Shown: one piece after another, positions 1 to 9,478 of the stretch
Position numbering within the stretch: position 1 is the stretch's first letter
How the letters are laid out: every line of letters begins with the position of its first letter
Assembly (NCBI GenBank): GCA_013360465.1
Contig: JABWBO010000015.1
Span: 1 to 58,114, forward strand
DNA length: 58,114 nucleotides
Direction: 5' to 3'
Source: Anaerolineae bacterium
GTDB taxonomy: Bacteria; Chloroflexota; Anaerolineae; Aggregatilineales; Phototrophicaceae
The notes under the pieces: model-generated
Seen by the model: the letters and a program-made list of their open reading frames with translations, nothing else
Databases searched by the model: none
Told to the model about the DNA's origin: nothing
Made by a program: the position numbers and the translations under genes

Positions 1-70
1 GACGGGGCGACTTGGACAGTCCTCGCCGCCGTCGGACGGCTCAGCGCCTAGCGGCACCACATCGAGCGCC

Positions 71-580
71 GTGCTGAACCCGAAGACGCCGATCGTAATT
101 CGGCGCGGGATGCCCGGCAACGCCGAGGCTATTGCCACTTTCATCAGCCGTTCGTCCTCCCGGCAGGTGGCGCGCATGGACATCATGCTCGCCTTCGGAC
201 AGAAGAGCTTTCTGCTGGCGTACGGCAGGAATGACGCGCTGATCGGCGTGGTTGGCTGGCAGGTCGAGAATCTGATCACCCGCGTAGACGAGTTCTATGT
301 GATGCCGGAAGTGCCGAAAGCGGAAGTTCTTGGCGAATTGATCGGCGCGGTCGAAGATGCCTCGAAAGAACTTCAAAGTGAAGTGAGCTTCGTGGTGCTG
401 CCGCGCACTTTGGGTCCTGAAGTGGGACCGGGATTGGTACGCCGAGGGTACGCGCCGCTGAAGCTGGACGAGATTCGTTTCCCGGCGTGGCGAGAAGCGG
501 CGCAGGACCTGCTCACCGTACCTGCGTCCGATGTGCTGATCAAACAGCTGCGCGCCGACCGCGTCATGAAGCCTATTTAG
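71..580 (+). CDS. GNAT-like hypothetical protein, 5' end possibly outside the window
   Basis: The 169-residue reading starts at a GTG and ends at TAG. The arrangement (Ile-rich first strand, a helix with Ala-Glu-Ala-Ile, a central strand 'LIGVVGWQVENL', then 'VDEFYVMPEV' and a C-terminal helix pair) resembles a degenerate N-acetyltransferase fold, but I see no clear acetyl-CoA pyrophosphate loop. The frame stays open from base 2 to the GTG and would encode a Ser/Pro/Gly/Thr-rich stretch, which looks like a linker. The real protein may therefore begin upstream of the window with another domain. No ribosome binding site stands out before the GTG. Function unknown; the acetyltransferase assignment is tentative. 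Confidence 0.6.
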   Translation: MLNPKTPIVIRRGMPGNAEAIATFISRSSSRQVARMDIMLAFGQKSFLLAYGRNDALIGVVGWQVENLITRVDEFYVMPEVPKAEVLGELIGAVEDASKELQSEVSFVVLPRTLGPEVGPGLVRRGYAPLKLDEIRFPAWREAAQDLLTVPASDVLIKQLRADRVMKPI

Positions 581-647
581 AGACAAGAATAGCGCAGCGG
601 CACGCCTCGCAGGATGCGCCGTGCGCCAGAACGCAAGGAGTGACGAC

Positions 648-935
648 TTGAACGCGCTGATCGCACTGCCGCCCGTCCGCTGGGTGTTGAAACATCCTCG
701 CCTTTCCGCGTGGATCTTCCTGTCTGTTGGGATGATCACCCTGCTGTTCATCGAGGCGCGCGATGTCGGGCTGCTGCCCGGGCAATGGTTCGCCCTGGTC
801 GCTGCCTGCATCCTGGTGGCGGGCATCTGCATCTGGATCGTCAGTTGGGAAGACAGCGACGAAGAGGATGATCCGGCAGCACCCAAGCTCGTCGGTGGCG
901 CCCCCGAAAGCGCCGACAAACGGACGAGTTCCTGA
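648..935 (+). CDS. Small two-helix membrane protein
   Basis: A 95-residue protein when started at TTG 648, which has AAGGAG at 635-640 with seven bases of spacing. The longer GTG 621 start lacks such a site, so I prefer TTG. It has two hydrophobic segments, roughly residues 20-38 (beginning 'AWIFLSVGMITLLFIEA') and 45-65 ('WFALVAACILVAGICIWIV'). A strongly acidic cytosolic-type tail ('EDSDEEDD') follows. It lies 67 bases after the GNAT-like gene on the same strand and may share its transcript. I do not recognise the family and assign no function. Confidence 0.65.
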   Translation: MNALIALPPVRWVLKHPRLSAWIFLSVGMITLLFIEARDVGLLPGQWFALVAACILVAGICIWIVSWEDSDEEDDPAAPKLVGGAPESADKRTSS

Positions 936-947
936 ACCCGACTGGCA

Positions 948-976
948 CGAGGGTTTGACAATCTGCCAAACCCTCG
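948..976. terminator. Hairpin between convergent genes
   Basis: A perfect 10-bp stem (948-957 with 967-976) and a 9-base loop sit in the gap between the + strand membrane protein gene and the convergent toastrack gene. The stem extends by three more GC pairs after one mismatch. There is no clean T-run on either side, so termination efficiency is uncertain, but position and symmetry suit a bidirectional terminator. Confidence 0.5.
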
Positions 977-1047
977 CGCCAGAATACACCCCCCCATACC
1001 CTTACGGATGCTGTGCCGAGATTTTCCGCCGCGTTGGCGAGTCGGCT

Positions 1048-1956
1048 CTAGCGGATGTTCAGTTCGCCGACACCGCCTTCAAAGCGTACGGTGATGCGTT
1101 TCTCGGCGGTCTCGTAGTCTGGCGTCTCCCACACCCCCTGTGTGCGGATGAACTCTTCACCACCCCGCACCTTTTGCAGGTGATGTCCGTGAATATGCAC
1201 TCCGCCAATGCTCGTCCGAGCTTCGACGCGGATCGCCGCGCCCTGGGGCATCACCAGCCAGCACTCGCCGATTCCGCCGTGAATGCGGGCAGTGCTGTTC
1301 GCATTGGCGCCAAAACGCACCGTCGTCTCGCCGGTCCCGGCGCGGATGGTCAGATCGACCTCGGTCTCATCCGGGATCGTCACGTCAAATTCCCCCAGAC
1401 CGCCGTTAATCTGTACCGCATACTGCTGTTTCGCCGGCAGCGTCGCCTTCATCTCGCCCGTGCCCAGACTGATCGCAAGTCCGGTAACCTTGAGCTGCGC
1501 CAGATCGAGCTTTGATTCGCCGACTCCGCCGCGAATCTCCAGGTTGGTCGGCACGTTCGGCGACAGGCTGACATCCCAGCGCAGCTTGCGCCCGCTGCCG
1601 ATCCAGCCGAAGAAGTTGCGGAACCAGTCGGCGGGGGTGTTCGCCTGGCTCAGGCTCACCGAACGCGCCGCTTCGCCTTTGACCACGAAGTTGAGGTCGC
1701 CCACGTAAGTCAGGTCTGCCTCGATCAGGTTGGTCGATTCCGCCGGCAGCGCCTTGACGTTGTGTTCGCCAACGCTGAGATCGAGGCGAATATCCGCCGA
1801 TTCCGCGCCATCCACCGGCGAGGTGTAGATTTCTTCCTTGACCGCCTGATCGCCCTGAATGCCCAGAGATTGCACGAATTCGCCGATCTGGTCGCCCATC
1901 TTCTCGAATGAGAAGGACCACTCTGTCTTGTAGGTCTTGTTCTTTTCTTCAGTCAT
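1048..1956 (-). CDS. Cytosolic 'toastrack' (LiaF C-terminal-like) protein
   Basis: A 302-residue protein without signal peptide or membrane segment. After an acidic/aromatic N-terminus (residues 1-40) it consists of regularly spaced strands, each ending in a Gly-rich turn: 'GGVGES', 'GTGEM', 'GGLGEF', 'GTGET', 'GGIGEC', 'GGVGEL'. This is the signature of the right-handed beta-helix 'toastrack' (DUF2154/LiaF-like) domain. In Firmicutes, LiaF proteins modulate cell-envelope stress signalling; whether that applies here is inference. It follows its membrane-anchored paralogue on the same strand with about 70 bases between them, so the two are probably co-transcribed. The start ATG has GGAG thirteen bases upstream. 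It seems to lack the DUF5668 membrane part that its neighbour keeps. Confidence 0.75.
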   Translation of the reverse strand: MTEEKNKTYKTEWSFSFEKMGDQIGEFVQSLGIQGDQAVKEEIYTSPVDGAESADIRLDLSVGEHNVKALPAESTNLIEADLTYVGDLNFVVKGEAARSVSLSQANTPADWFRNFFGWIGSGRKLRWDVSLSPNVPTNLEIRGGVGESKLDLAQLKVTGLAISLGTGEMKATLPAKQQYAVQINGGLGEFDVTIPDETEVDLTIRAGTGETTVRFGANANSTARIHGGIGECWLVMPQGAAIRVEARTSIGGVHIHGHHLQKVRGGEEFIRTQGVWETPDYETAEKRITVRFEGGVGELNIR

Positions 1957-2026
1957 GAGCTTCTGCTCCGTGTTGCGCTAATTTGCTCAACTGTCGATAC
2001 GTCTGGCTGTCCGCGGTTGTTCACCT

Positions 2027-3049
2027 TTAGTCCACACGTAAGCCGCCCACCCCGCCGTTGTAGTCGATCTCGATGCGGTCGTTGGATGCTGCTGTGCCAT
2101 AGGTGGGCGATTCCCACACACCGTTGCGGTCTTCGCCGCTGGTGCGCTGCCAGGCTGACGGCAGAGTGACGCCCCCCAGCCCGCCCTCGATCTGGATGCG
2201 GACGGCGGCATCGTTCGGCACGTCAATGAAGGTCTCGCCGACCCCCGCGTTGATGTCGGCGATCAGTGCTGCGCCTTCAGGGAGGGTCAGGGTTGTTCTG
2301 CCGACCCCGCCATTGACGCTCACCGGAAGTACGTCGTCGGAATCGGGCAGCGTGACGACTGAATCACCCACGCCCGTGTTGATGGCAAGGCGGGTGATTT
2401 GCAGACTGCTGAGATCGACATGCGACGTGCCAACGCCTCCATTGAGAGTCAGGTCAATCGGAATCGCCGGCGTCAGAAGGATATTCCAATGCAGATCGCT
2501 GGGATCGAGCGCCAGCGTCCAACCGAAGAAATCGAACCCTGACGAGGCGGTTGTCTGTTCGTGGTTGAGAGTGACAACCGTCTGTGCGCCCGCCGCCACG
2601 TCAAACTGCACTTCGCCGACGTAGCGCAGATCGGCTTCGATCAGGTTGTTCGAATCGCTGAGCGCGGTGACCGAGGCGTTACCGACCCCGACTCCCAGGT
2701 TCATACGCGCTGAAGCAGCTTCGCCCACCGGCTCACTGAGGGACAGCGTCTTGACCCCGACATTCGGAGCCAAGCCGAGCGATGGTCCGACGAACATGAG
2801 CGCGACCAGGACGATGATGGTCGCGCCGACGATAAGGGTCGAGGCGGCACGCGAACCGCGCCCGATCAGCAGTTCCACGCCGATGGCGATCAGGATAAGG
2901 GGCCAGAGCCGCAGCAGAACTGCCATGTTCTGTGCCGTGAAGATGTCGAGTTCCCGCAGAAGCCAGATGACGCCGGCGGCGATGAGGATGAGCGCCCAGA
3001 TCACCGCGCCGCTGCGCGGACCGGATGCTGGGGGCAGCGCCTGGGACAT
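2027..3049 (-). CDS. Membrane-anchored LiaI/LiaF-like toastrack protein
   Basis: Start placed at ATG 3049 (340 residues) because AAGGGGGA lies nine bases upstream; the longer reading adds 11 residues without a better site. The N-terminus has a helix pair (residues about 16-34 and 44-62, containing 'WPLILIAIGVELLIG') typical of the LiaI/DUF5668 transmembrane region, plus a third hydrophobic segment near 70-90. From about residue 100 the chain shows repeated 'GVGVGNAS', 'GGVGTS', 'GVGDS', 'GGVGRT' and 'GVGET' turns, the toastrack beta-helix. Such proteins sit in the cytoplasmic membrane and report envelope stress to partner kinases in other phyla. No kinase gene is adjacent here. It is the upstream gene of a pair with the cytosolic paralogue. 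Confidence 0.8.
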   Translation of the reverse strand: MSQALPPASGPRSGAVIWALILIAAGVIWLLRELDIFTAQNMAVLLRLWPLILIAIGVELLIGRGSRAASTLIVGATIIVLVALMFVGPSLGLAPNVGVKTLSLSEPVGEAASARMNLGVGVGNASVTALSDSNNLIEADLRYVGEVQFDVAAGAQTVVTLNHEQTTASSGFDFFGWTLALDPSDLHWNILLTPAIPIDLTLNGGVGTSHVDLSSLQITRLAINTGVGDSVVTLPDSDDVLPVSVNGGVGRTTLTLPEGAALIADINAGVGETFIDVPNDAAVRIQIEGGLGGVTLPSAWQRTSGEDRNGVWESPTYGTAASNDRIEIDYNGGVGGLRVD

Positions 3050-3172
3050 AATGATTCCCCCTTGGGTAAATATCCTAAACACTGCGATTCTATACGCAGG
3101 ATGGCGCTAAAGAGTTTCATCCTTTATTTCATTGTGTGTGGTGTGCGTGGACATAAAGGGATGTTGAGACCA

Positions 3173-4369
3173 TCATCCGACGCAGCTGGGCGGTCCTTCC
3201 GGGGGATAGGTCCAGCGTTCGCGCACCTGGTGATTGACGGCGATAGCGCGCCATTCATTGTAGATGGCGACGAGGTTGGGGCAGTCGCCGAGAATCTCCG
3301 CCGCTTGCCCCTGGATATACCAACACTCGAAGCGCAAGTCGGAGGTTGGCACATCGAGCAGGGTTTGCAGGGTGGTGCAGCGGTGCAGGGCGCGCTGCGA
3401 TTCTTCGAACTTTCCCTGCAGGAAGTATTCCATGCCCAGCCGGTACCAGCCCTCGTACCAGCTCGGCGCGCGCACGGTGACCTCCTGGCAGTACTCGACC
3501 GCTCGTTCACGCTCGCGCATGATGCTGGAAAGCTCGCACAGGCGCAGGCGCGCCTTGATGTTGTTGGGCTGTTGTGTCAGCACGGCGAAGTAAGAGACAG
3601 TCGCGCTGTCGGAATCGCCGAGCAGCAGGGCATACTGCGCTCGCTCGAAATGGAGGGTGAGCAGGCGGTCGTCCAGCGCCAGCGCGCGATCGACGGCTGC
3701 AAGCGCGTCACTGTAGCGTCCCACATCGCGATAGCTGATCGCCAGCGCCCGCAGCGCATCGACCAGCGCCGGGCGCGAAGCCGCCGAAGCGACCGCGCGC
3801 GTGCTCTCGCTGAGCGCCAGGTCGTAGCTGCCGACGCTGTCCAGGGCGAGCGCCAGGGCTGTCCGCGCGATAGCCGAAGATGGTGCTTCCTGTTCCAGCG
3901 CTTTCCGGGCGATTTCAGCAGCGTCGGCTGGGCGGTCCCCGGCTTGCAGCGCCAGCGCGTGAACCGCCATGACATCTCGGTCAAACGGGCTGTGCGCCAT
4001 CATCGCCGAAGTGAAGGTCAGGGCACGCTGGCGATCTGCTGCCAGATTGTATTCGCTGTAGCTGCGATAGATGAGCGCGCGGGTCAGGATGTATAGGGCA
4101 TTGAGATCATCCTCGCGCACCGTCAATGCCTGCTGCGCCCAGGCGACTGCACCCGATAGATCGCCCTGGTCAAATGCCGACTGGGCAGCGGCGACTTCGC
4201 TTCCGAAAGGGATATTCGGCTGGATGCGGTCGGAGAGGCGGCTGTACCACAACCCGATGACCGCCCCCGCGCCTGCCAGCAGGAGCGAGGTCAGGAGGAA
4301 CGAAAAGCAGCCGATCGAGCGGCGCTGCCGGCGAAAAGTGAGATTTGAACGCGAGCGGTGCAGGCGCAT
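3173..4369 (-). CDS. Membrane-anchored tetratricopeptide-repeat protein
   Basis: 398 residues. A basic N-terminus (many Arg in residues 1-18) precedes one hydrophobic helix at about 22-44 ('FLLTSLLLAGAGAVIGLWY'), so it is a type II membrane protein. The rest is built of TPR-like helix pairs: 'AAAQSAFDQGDLSGAVAWAQ', 'LALALDSVGSYDLALSES', 'ALAISYRDVGRYSDALAAVD', 'ERAQYALLLGDSDSATVSYF' and 'RLGMEYFLQGKFEESQRAL'. Five or more Cys occur in the C-terminal third, which may form disulfides if exported. TPR proteins bind other proteins; the partner is unknown. No strong ribosome binding site is visible before ATG 4369. Confidence 0.75.
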   Translation of the reverse strand: MRLHRSRSNLTFRRQRRSIGCFSFLLTSLLLAGAGAVIGLWYSRLSDRIQPNIPFGSEVAAAQSAFDQGDLSGAVAWAQQALTVREDDLNALYILTRALIYRSYSEYNLAADRQRALTFTSAMMAHSPFDRDVMAVHALALQAGDRPADAAEIARKALEQEAPSSAIARTALALALDSVGSYDLALSESTRAVASAASRPALVDALRALAISYRDVGRYSDALAAVDRALALDDRLLTLHFERAQYALLLGDSDSATVSYFAVLTQQPNNIKARLRLCELSSIMRERERAVEYCQEVTVRAPSWYEGWYRLGMEYFLQGKFEESQRALHRCTTLQTLLDVPTSDLRFECWYIQGQAAEILGDCPNLVAIYNEWRAIAVNHQVRERWTYPPEGPPSCVG

Positions 4370-4493
4370 GTAGGAACGCCCCGTGCGATGCAGGCGAGTC
4401 GGCGGATCGGAGTGAGTGTAACGCGAGTCTGCGCCGTCAGCGATCCCGCGTCACAGGAAAAACATCTGAACTTGCTGAGGCAGAGTAAACATA

Positions 4494-4524
4494 CGAGGTT
4501 CACGCGCACAGCCCGTGAACCTCG
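4494..4524 (-). terminator. Hairpin after the M23 peptidase gene
   Basis: A perfect 11-bp stem (4494-4504 with 4514-4524) and a 9-base loop lie 16 bases downstream of the stop of the minus-strand peptidase gene. On that strand the stem is followed by TATGTTTAC, a weak T-rich tract. It is best read as a terminator. Confidence 0.55.
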
Positions 4525-4540
4525 CGGCAGGAGGTGTTTC

Positions 4541-5803
4541 CTAGAGCGCCATGACGCTGGTGGGGTTTTGCGGTACGTCGTTATAGCGGATCTCGAAATG
4601 TAGATGAGTGCCGCTGGAATTACCCGTGTTGCCAACGGCGCCGATCTGCTGTCCAGCGTTGACATACTGCCCGCATCTGACGCCGATATCGCTGAGGTGA
4701 CCGTAGATGGTTGTGAAGGGTCCATGCGCCAGGACGACGAGATAGCCGTAGCCCCAGTTGTTCCAACCGGCAAAGATGACTGTGCCGCCGTTCGATGCCA
4801 GCACCGGCGTCCCTTCGGCAGACGCCAGATCGACTCCGGTGTGGATCGATGAGAACCCCTGAGTCCAGGTATAGGAATTGAGCGGGCGCACCCAGCCGCC
4901 GCCGCCGCCGGGGTTATCGACCAATCCGCAGCTTCCCGGATCGCCCGGCGCGAAAGAAATCCTTCCGCCGGAACCGCTGGAATCGCCGCCGACGCGCTCG
5001 ACCACCGGGTTCCAGACGATCTGTTCCGCCACGCCGCCGGGGACCACAACCTGCGAACCGGCGGGTATCTCGGTCTCCGGCGATGCGCCGAAAAGATCGT
5101 TGTACTGGGAGTCGATGATCGCATAGGGATCGACGCCGTACTGGTCGGCGATCTCCTGAATAGACGCCTCGACCAGGATGGTGTGATAGGCTCCGTCCAC
5201 CGGCATGATATTGATGCGCCGTCCCGGGCGCAGTCCACCGATCAGGCTGCGGTCGTTGGACCAGGCGATAGTCTCCGGCTCGATACCGAAGCGTTCGGCG
5301 ATGCGAAAGATGGTGTCGCCCTGTTGGACTTCGTACTGGATCACCTCGCTGCGCGGGCGGTCCGGGATGATGGTGAAGGCGCTGTAGTCGGTGCGCGGGA
5401 TTTCAAAGCCGAACGTCGTCTGATAGACAGCGAGCGGTTGAGACAGGAGTGCGTTCATCGCTTCACTGCTGATCGTGGGAGCATTGGTGAGGACGATGCC
5501 CCCGCCCCCCTGATCTGTCGCCTCGGTGGGCAGCGGTGCAGCCGTAGGGAGCGCGGCGATCTCCGTCGTCGGCTGGACCCCGGCGACCGGTTCAGCGGTC
5601 GGGGTAAGCGTCGGCGTGCTGCCTGGGACGTTTGGCAGAAGCAGCAGCACGGCAGCCGCCGCCGTGAGGAGCGCAGCGAAGAGCAGGGCGAGCCAGCCAG
5701 CCAGACGGCGCAGCGGCGATATTGTCGGCGCGCGCAGGGAACGCATCGGTCCGGTATCCGCCAGATGATCCGGCGTTGGCTCCTGAAGGATAGGCTGTGT
5801 CAT
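4541..5803 (-). CDS. LysM and M23 (LytM-type) cell-wall metallopeptidase
   Basis: 420 residues. A cytosolic N-terminus, one transmembrane segment (about 34-57) and a Thr/Pro linker (60-100) lead to an extracellular part. A LysM domain occupies about 157-201 ('YEVQQGDTIFRIAERFGIEP') and a second LysM-like unit about 206-255. The M23 domain spans about 305-415 with the zinc ligands H321 and D325 ('HTGVDLA') and H400-x-H402 ('THLHFEI'), plus 'YGHLS' at H369. All catalytic residues are present, so it should be an active endopeptidase that cuts peptidoglycan cross-links at the cell surface. The start ATG has AGGATGATTT directly upstream. Confidence 0.92.
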   Translation of the reverse strand: MTQPILQEPTPDHLADTGPMRSLRAPTISPLRRLAGWLALLFAALLTAAAAVLLLLPNVPGSTPTLTPTAEPVAGVQPTTEIAALPTAAPLPTEATDQGGGGIVLTNAPTISSEAMNALLSQPLAVYQTTFGFEIPRTDYSAFTIIPDRPRSEVIQYEVQQGDTIFRIAERFGIEPETIAWSNDRSLIGGLRPGRRINIMPVDGAYHTILVEASIQEIADQYGVDPYAIIDSQYNDLFGASPETEIPAGSQVVVPGGVAEQIVWNPVVERVGGDSSGSGGRISFAPGDPGSCGLVDNPGGGGGWVRPLNSYTWTQGFSSIHTGVDLASAEGTPVLASNGGTVIFAGWNNWGYGYLVVLAHGPFTTIYGHLSDIGVRCGQYVNAGQQIGAVGNTGNSSGTHLHFEIRYNDVPQNPTSVMAL

Positions 5804-5885
5804 AAATCATCCTGAAGGCTGTGTCTGAAGGGGGACATGTCGAGTGAGCCGGATGCTGTCCCTGCAAAGCGCGGCAGAGAAACCA

Positions 5886-6791
5886 TCAATCACCGTTGAG
5901 TGGGTCTTTGAAATCGTAGATGCCGTCACGTACCTGCCAGCGCAGTCGGTCGCGGTCGCACATGAGCTGCTGAGAGTCGTCGACGATCAGGTTTCCGCCG
6001 CATCGGGGGCAGGCGAAGAGGTCTTCGACACGGGTGTTATCAACCGTACCGCCCTGCGCCGTCGCGCCGACGAAGATGCTGGGCGTCAGCAGCAAGCCGC
6101 TCTCCTGAAAAAGCGCGTCGATGCCCGCCAGCACGCGAACCGGCACACGTCGTTTCAGTGCCGCCATGCGCAGTAAAGAGACGGGAATACGCCGGCGGAT
6201 GTCAAAGCCGGCTTCGTTCAGGGCGCGCCGGATGTGATCGGGGTGGAAATCAAAGTTGAGTTCGACGAACTCGACGGGGCTGAGATCGAAAGGACTCCAG
6301 GACTGCCGACGCATCCAATAACGCACCATCGACTTCAGGTGACGTTTGCTGGCATGTTCCAGGATAAACGTGCCGCCCGGCGCGAGGATGCGGCGAATCT
6401 CCCTCAGCGCTGCCTCCGGGTTGGCGATGTGATGCAGGACGCGGACCATCGTCGTCGCGTCGAATGCTCCCGCCTTGAAGGGCATATGATACACGTCTGC
6501 GGCGACGAAAATGAAGCGGTCGTCCCGTCCCAGATGCTCCTGTGCCTGCTTGAGCTGGGTGCGCGAATAGTCGAGCAGCACGACCTGCCCATAACCGCGA
6601 TATTCTCCGGTCAGACGACCGAAACCTGCGCCAAGTTCCAGCAGTCGCCTGCCGGTCGGCGGCAGCAGCTTGCGCAGCGCAATACGCTCGACGCGATCTT
6701 CATAGTCACGCCCCTGTCCCTCCCAGAAATCGGTTCGGTAGTTCGACCCTTCGTAATCGCAGACGGGCGGGCGTGTGTTCGGCTGAGACAT
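5886..6791 (-). CDS. Class I SAM-dependent methyltransferase with C-terminal Trm112-like zinc ribbon
   Basis: 301 residues. Motif I 'LLELGAGFGRL' lies at 50-60, with 'DYSRTQLKQA' and 'ADVYHMPFKAGAFD' downstream and 'RVLHHIANPEAALREIRRIL' as post-motif II. This is a Methyltransf_11-type fold. After residue 255 comes a separate module with C261-x-x-C264 ('CPRCGG') and C278, ending 'VRDGIYDF', which matches the Trm112/YcaR-like zinc-ribbon layout. Trm112 proteins normally act as separate partners that stabilise methyltransferases; here the module is fused. The substrate cannot be read from the sequence. The upstream neighbour is an exported membrane protein gene, 110 bases away. Confidence 0.8.
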   Translation of the reverse strand: MSQPNTRPPVCDYEGSNYRTDFWEGQGRDYEDRVERIALRKLLPPTGRRLLELGAGFGRLTGEYRGYGQVVLLDYSRTQLKQAQEHLGRDDRFIFVAADVYHMPFKAGAFDATTMVRVLHHIANPEAALREIRRILAPGGTFILEHASKRHLKSMVRYWMRRQSWSPFDLSPVEFVELNFDFHPDHIRRALNEAGFDIRRRIPVSLLRMAALKRRVPVRVLAGIDALFQESGLLLTPSIFVGATAQGGTVDNTRVEDLFACPRCGGNLIVDDSQQLMCDRDRLRWQVRDGIYDFKDPLNGD

Positions 6792-6900
6792 AGGCGAAAC
6801 AGGCAGTCCAAAAGCCGGGCAATGCCCACAAGTATCGCGTTCCGGCGTCGAAAGTCAAGCACCGGAAACCCTACGCAGCGGGCGGCGCGGCAGGAGCGGC

Positions 6901-7812
6901 TCAGGGCGACCCCGGCGCGGGCGTCGGCAGGATGCCCAGATCATCCGGCGCGGCGGGCTGGGCGAAATCGTACTCCAGCGGAGCCAGCGTCGTCGGCATG
7001 AGCATCTGCGCCTGGGCGTTGATGGCGTCTGGTCCGCCCGACGTGTAGAGTTCTGGGCGAATCTGCTCATCCAGTGCCGGGATGCCGCCTTCCGGTACGA
7101 TGCCCGTCTCGCGCGCCACGTTCTCCGGCGGGATGGGCACATCCTGAAGGTCATAGCCTACCCCGGCGGTGCGCGAGAAACCGGGCCAGGGGTTTTCCGA
7201 GTAGGCGTTCGCCGCCAGCAGGTTAACCGGTTGTCCGCTGAGCAGGGTGGAGACCAGCTGACCCGTGCCGCCGTAATCATCCGGCAGATTGTACAGTGCG
7301 CGGGTGATCGGCTCGAAGATCAGCCGAAGGTTCTCCAGCGGGTCGTGCAGTTGCGTCTCGCCGAGAGGGATGACGGCGCGCACATCGAGTTCGACATCGA
7401 TTTCGGTATCCACCGGCACCTGGAGATCGAGCGCGACCGGCAGGCGCGTCCCGGCGGGCAGCGATAGGAAGACGGTGGCGGAATTGACTTGCAGCGCCGG
7501 CGCGGAGATCGAGGCGAAAACGGTGAGTGGGACATCTTCCGTCAGCGTGACGACGGTCGCCTGTTCCAGCGGCAGATCGAACTGCACCGGGATGGCGTCG
7601 CGAACCGGGATTGTCCAGTCAATCGTCGCCTGATCCAGCCCGACGAAACTGCTGTGCAGCCCGGCGACCAGCGGCGTGACGACGTTGTTTTTGATGTCAA
7701 AGAGCAGCGCCGCCAGGGCGATCACCGCCACCACCAGGACGAGATTGACGATGAACGAGAAGATCACCATGAATCGCCAGATGAACCTGCCCACGCCACG
7801 CACTGCGCGCAT
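6901..7812 (-). CDS. Membrane-anchored hypothetical protein with Pro-rich tail
   Basis: 303 residues from ATG 7812, chosen because AGGGAG lies eight bases upstream; the frame is open for 34 more codons without a site. After a short basic N-terminus, one hydrophobic helix spans about 12-38 ('FMVIFSFIVNLVLVVAVIAL'). The extracellular part is rich in beta-type sequence: 'VPVRDAIPVQFDLPLE', 'VTLTEDVPLTVFASI', 'ALDLQVPVDTEIDVELDV'. The tail is Pro/Ala-rich. I do not recognise a family. It is downstream of metK but separated from it by a strong terminator, so it is probably transcribed on its own. Confidence 0.65.
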   Translation of the reverse strand: MRAVRGVGRFIWRFMVIFSFIVNLVLVVAVIALAALLFDIKNNVVTPLVAGLHSSFVGLDQATIDWTIPVRDAIPVQFDLPLEQATVVTLTEDVPLTVFASISAPALQVNSATVFLSLPAGTRLPVALDLQVPVDTEIDVELDVRAVIPLGETQLHDPLENLRLIFEPITRALYNLPDDYGGTGQLVSTLLSGQPVNLLAANAYSENPWPGFSRTAGVGYDLQDVPIPPENVARETGIVPEGGIPALDEQIRPELYTSGGPDAINAQAQMLMPTTLAPLEYDFAQPAAPDDLGILPTPAPGSP

Positions 7813-7870
7813 GTTTTGAACTCCCTGCGACCAACCTGAACACACTATACACCAACCTTTTCGGCGGCGG

Positions 7871-7908
7871 CAAAAAGAAAAGGGGCGCGCCCGCGTGGAC
7901 GCGCCCCT
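7871..7908 (-). terminator. Intrinsic terminator of metK
   Basis: On the minus strand, a 9-bp perfect GC-rich stem (7900-7908 with 7881-7889) with a 10-base loop is followed directly by TTTCTTTTTG. It lies about 30 bases after the metK stop. The hairpin also matches a palindromic family seen again at 28541-28570. Confidence 0.85.
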
Positions 7909-7911
7909 ACA
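7881..7911. repeat. GC-rich palindromic repeat copy at the metK terminator
   Basis: The minus strand reads GTAGGGGCGCG, a central CCACGCGGG, then CGCGCCCCT. It shares the GTAGGGGCG end with the copy at 28541-28570. The repeat provides the stem of the metK terminator. Confidence 0.4.
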
Positions 7912-7939
7912 CATCGCCGGTTAGCGAAAGGGATGCCTT

Positions 7940-9175
<1,236 letters not shown>

Positions 9176-9221
9176 GTGTCGCATCCTCCTGTTGCGTCGC
9201 TTTAAGGCGAACATGATGGAT

Positions 9222-9252
9222 AAAAAAAGCGCCTCTCAGGGATGAGAGGCGC
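9222..9252 (-). terminator. Riboswitch-controlled attenuator terminator
   Basis: A perfect 10-bp stem (9243-9252 with 9229-9238) with a 4-base loop is followed on the minus strand by seven T residues. It sits between the SAM-I aptamer and the metK ribosome binding site, the normal position for the expression platform. SAM binding should favour this hairpin and stop transcription before metK. Confidence 0.93.
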
Positions 9253-9270
9253 ACGACAATCGATCAGCTT

Positions 9271-9381
9271 GCTGCTCATCTCCCAGAGTGTGAAACTCTG
9301 TCGGAATTGGCACCTTTCCGGCGCTCCGGGGGTTGCCGCGGTTTCACAGAGCCGAATCTCTCCACCGCTCTTGATGATAGA
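9271..9381 (-). promoter_or_regulatory. SAM-I (S-box) riboswitch
   Basis: Read on the minus strand, the leader contains the conserved S-box core in order: 'ATCAAGAGCGGTGGAGAGA', then 'TGTGAAACCGCGGCAACC', 'AAGGTGCCAATTCC', and a closing 'GGGAGATGAG'. P1 can form between UCAUC (9373-9377) and GAUGA (9276-9280). The kink-turn and P3/P4 loop sequences fit the SAM-I class. It lies directly upstream of an attenuator and of metK, a standard S-box target. Confidence 0.96.
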
Positions 9382-9416
9382 TTGTTCAGCCCGAATTTCA
9401 GGCTGCATCGCGCCGT

Positions 9417-9446
9417 ACTTTAGCACTCTCCCCGGCGTCAATGCAA
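9417..9446 (-). promoter_or_regulatory. Candidate sigma-70-type promoter for the metK leader
   Basis: On the minus strand TTGCAT (9446-9441), 18 bases, then TAAAGT (9422-9417). The predicted start near 9410 would leave about 30 bases before the SAM-I aptamer. An alternative TTGACG overlaps but is spaced too closely. Readthrough from the upstream acyl-CoA dehydrogenase gene is also possible. Confidence 0.5.
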
Positions 9447-9478
9447 GGGTGGAATTGCGTCGTGCGGCAGGCGGCATC

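Noticed and set aside
41-997. A 318-codon minus-strand frame at the left edge
   Set aside because: It lies opposite two + strand genes that have better composition, and one of them has a good ribosome binding site. Its sequence is Arg/His-rich without any domain.
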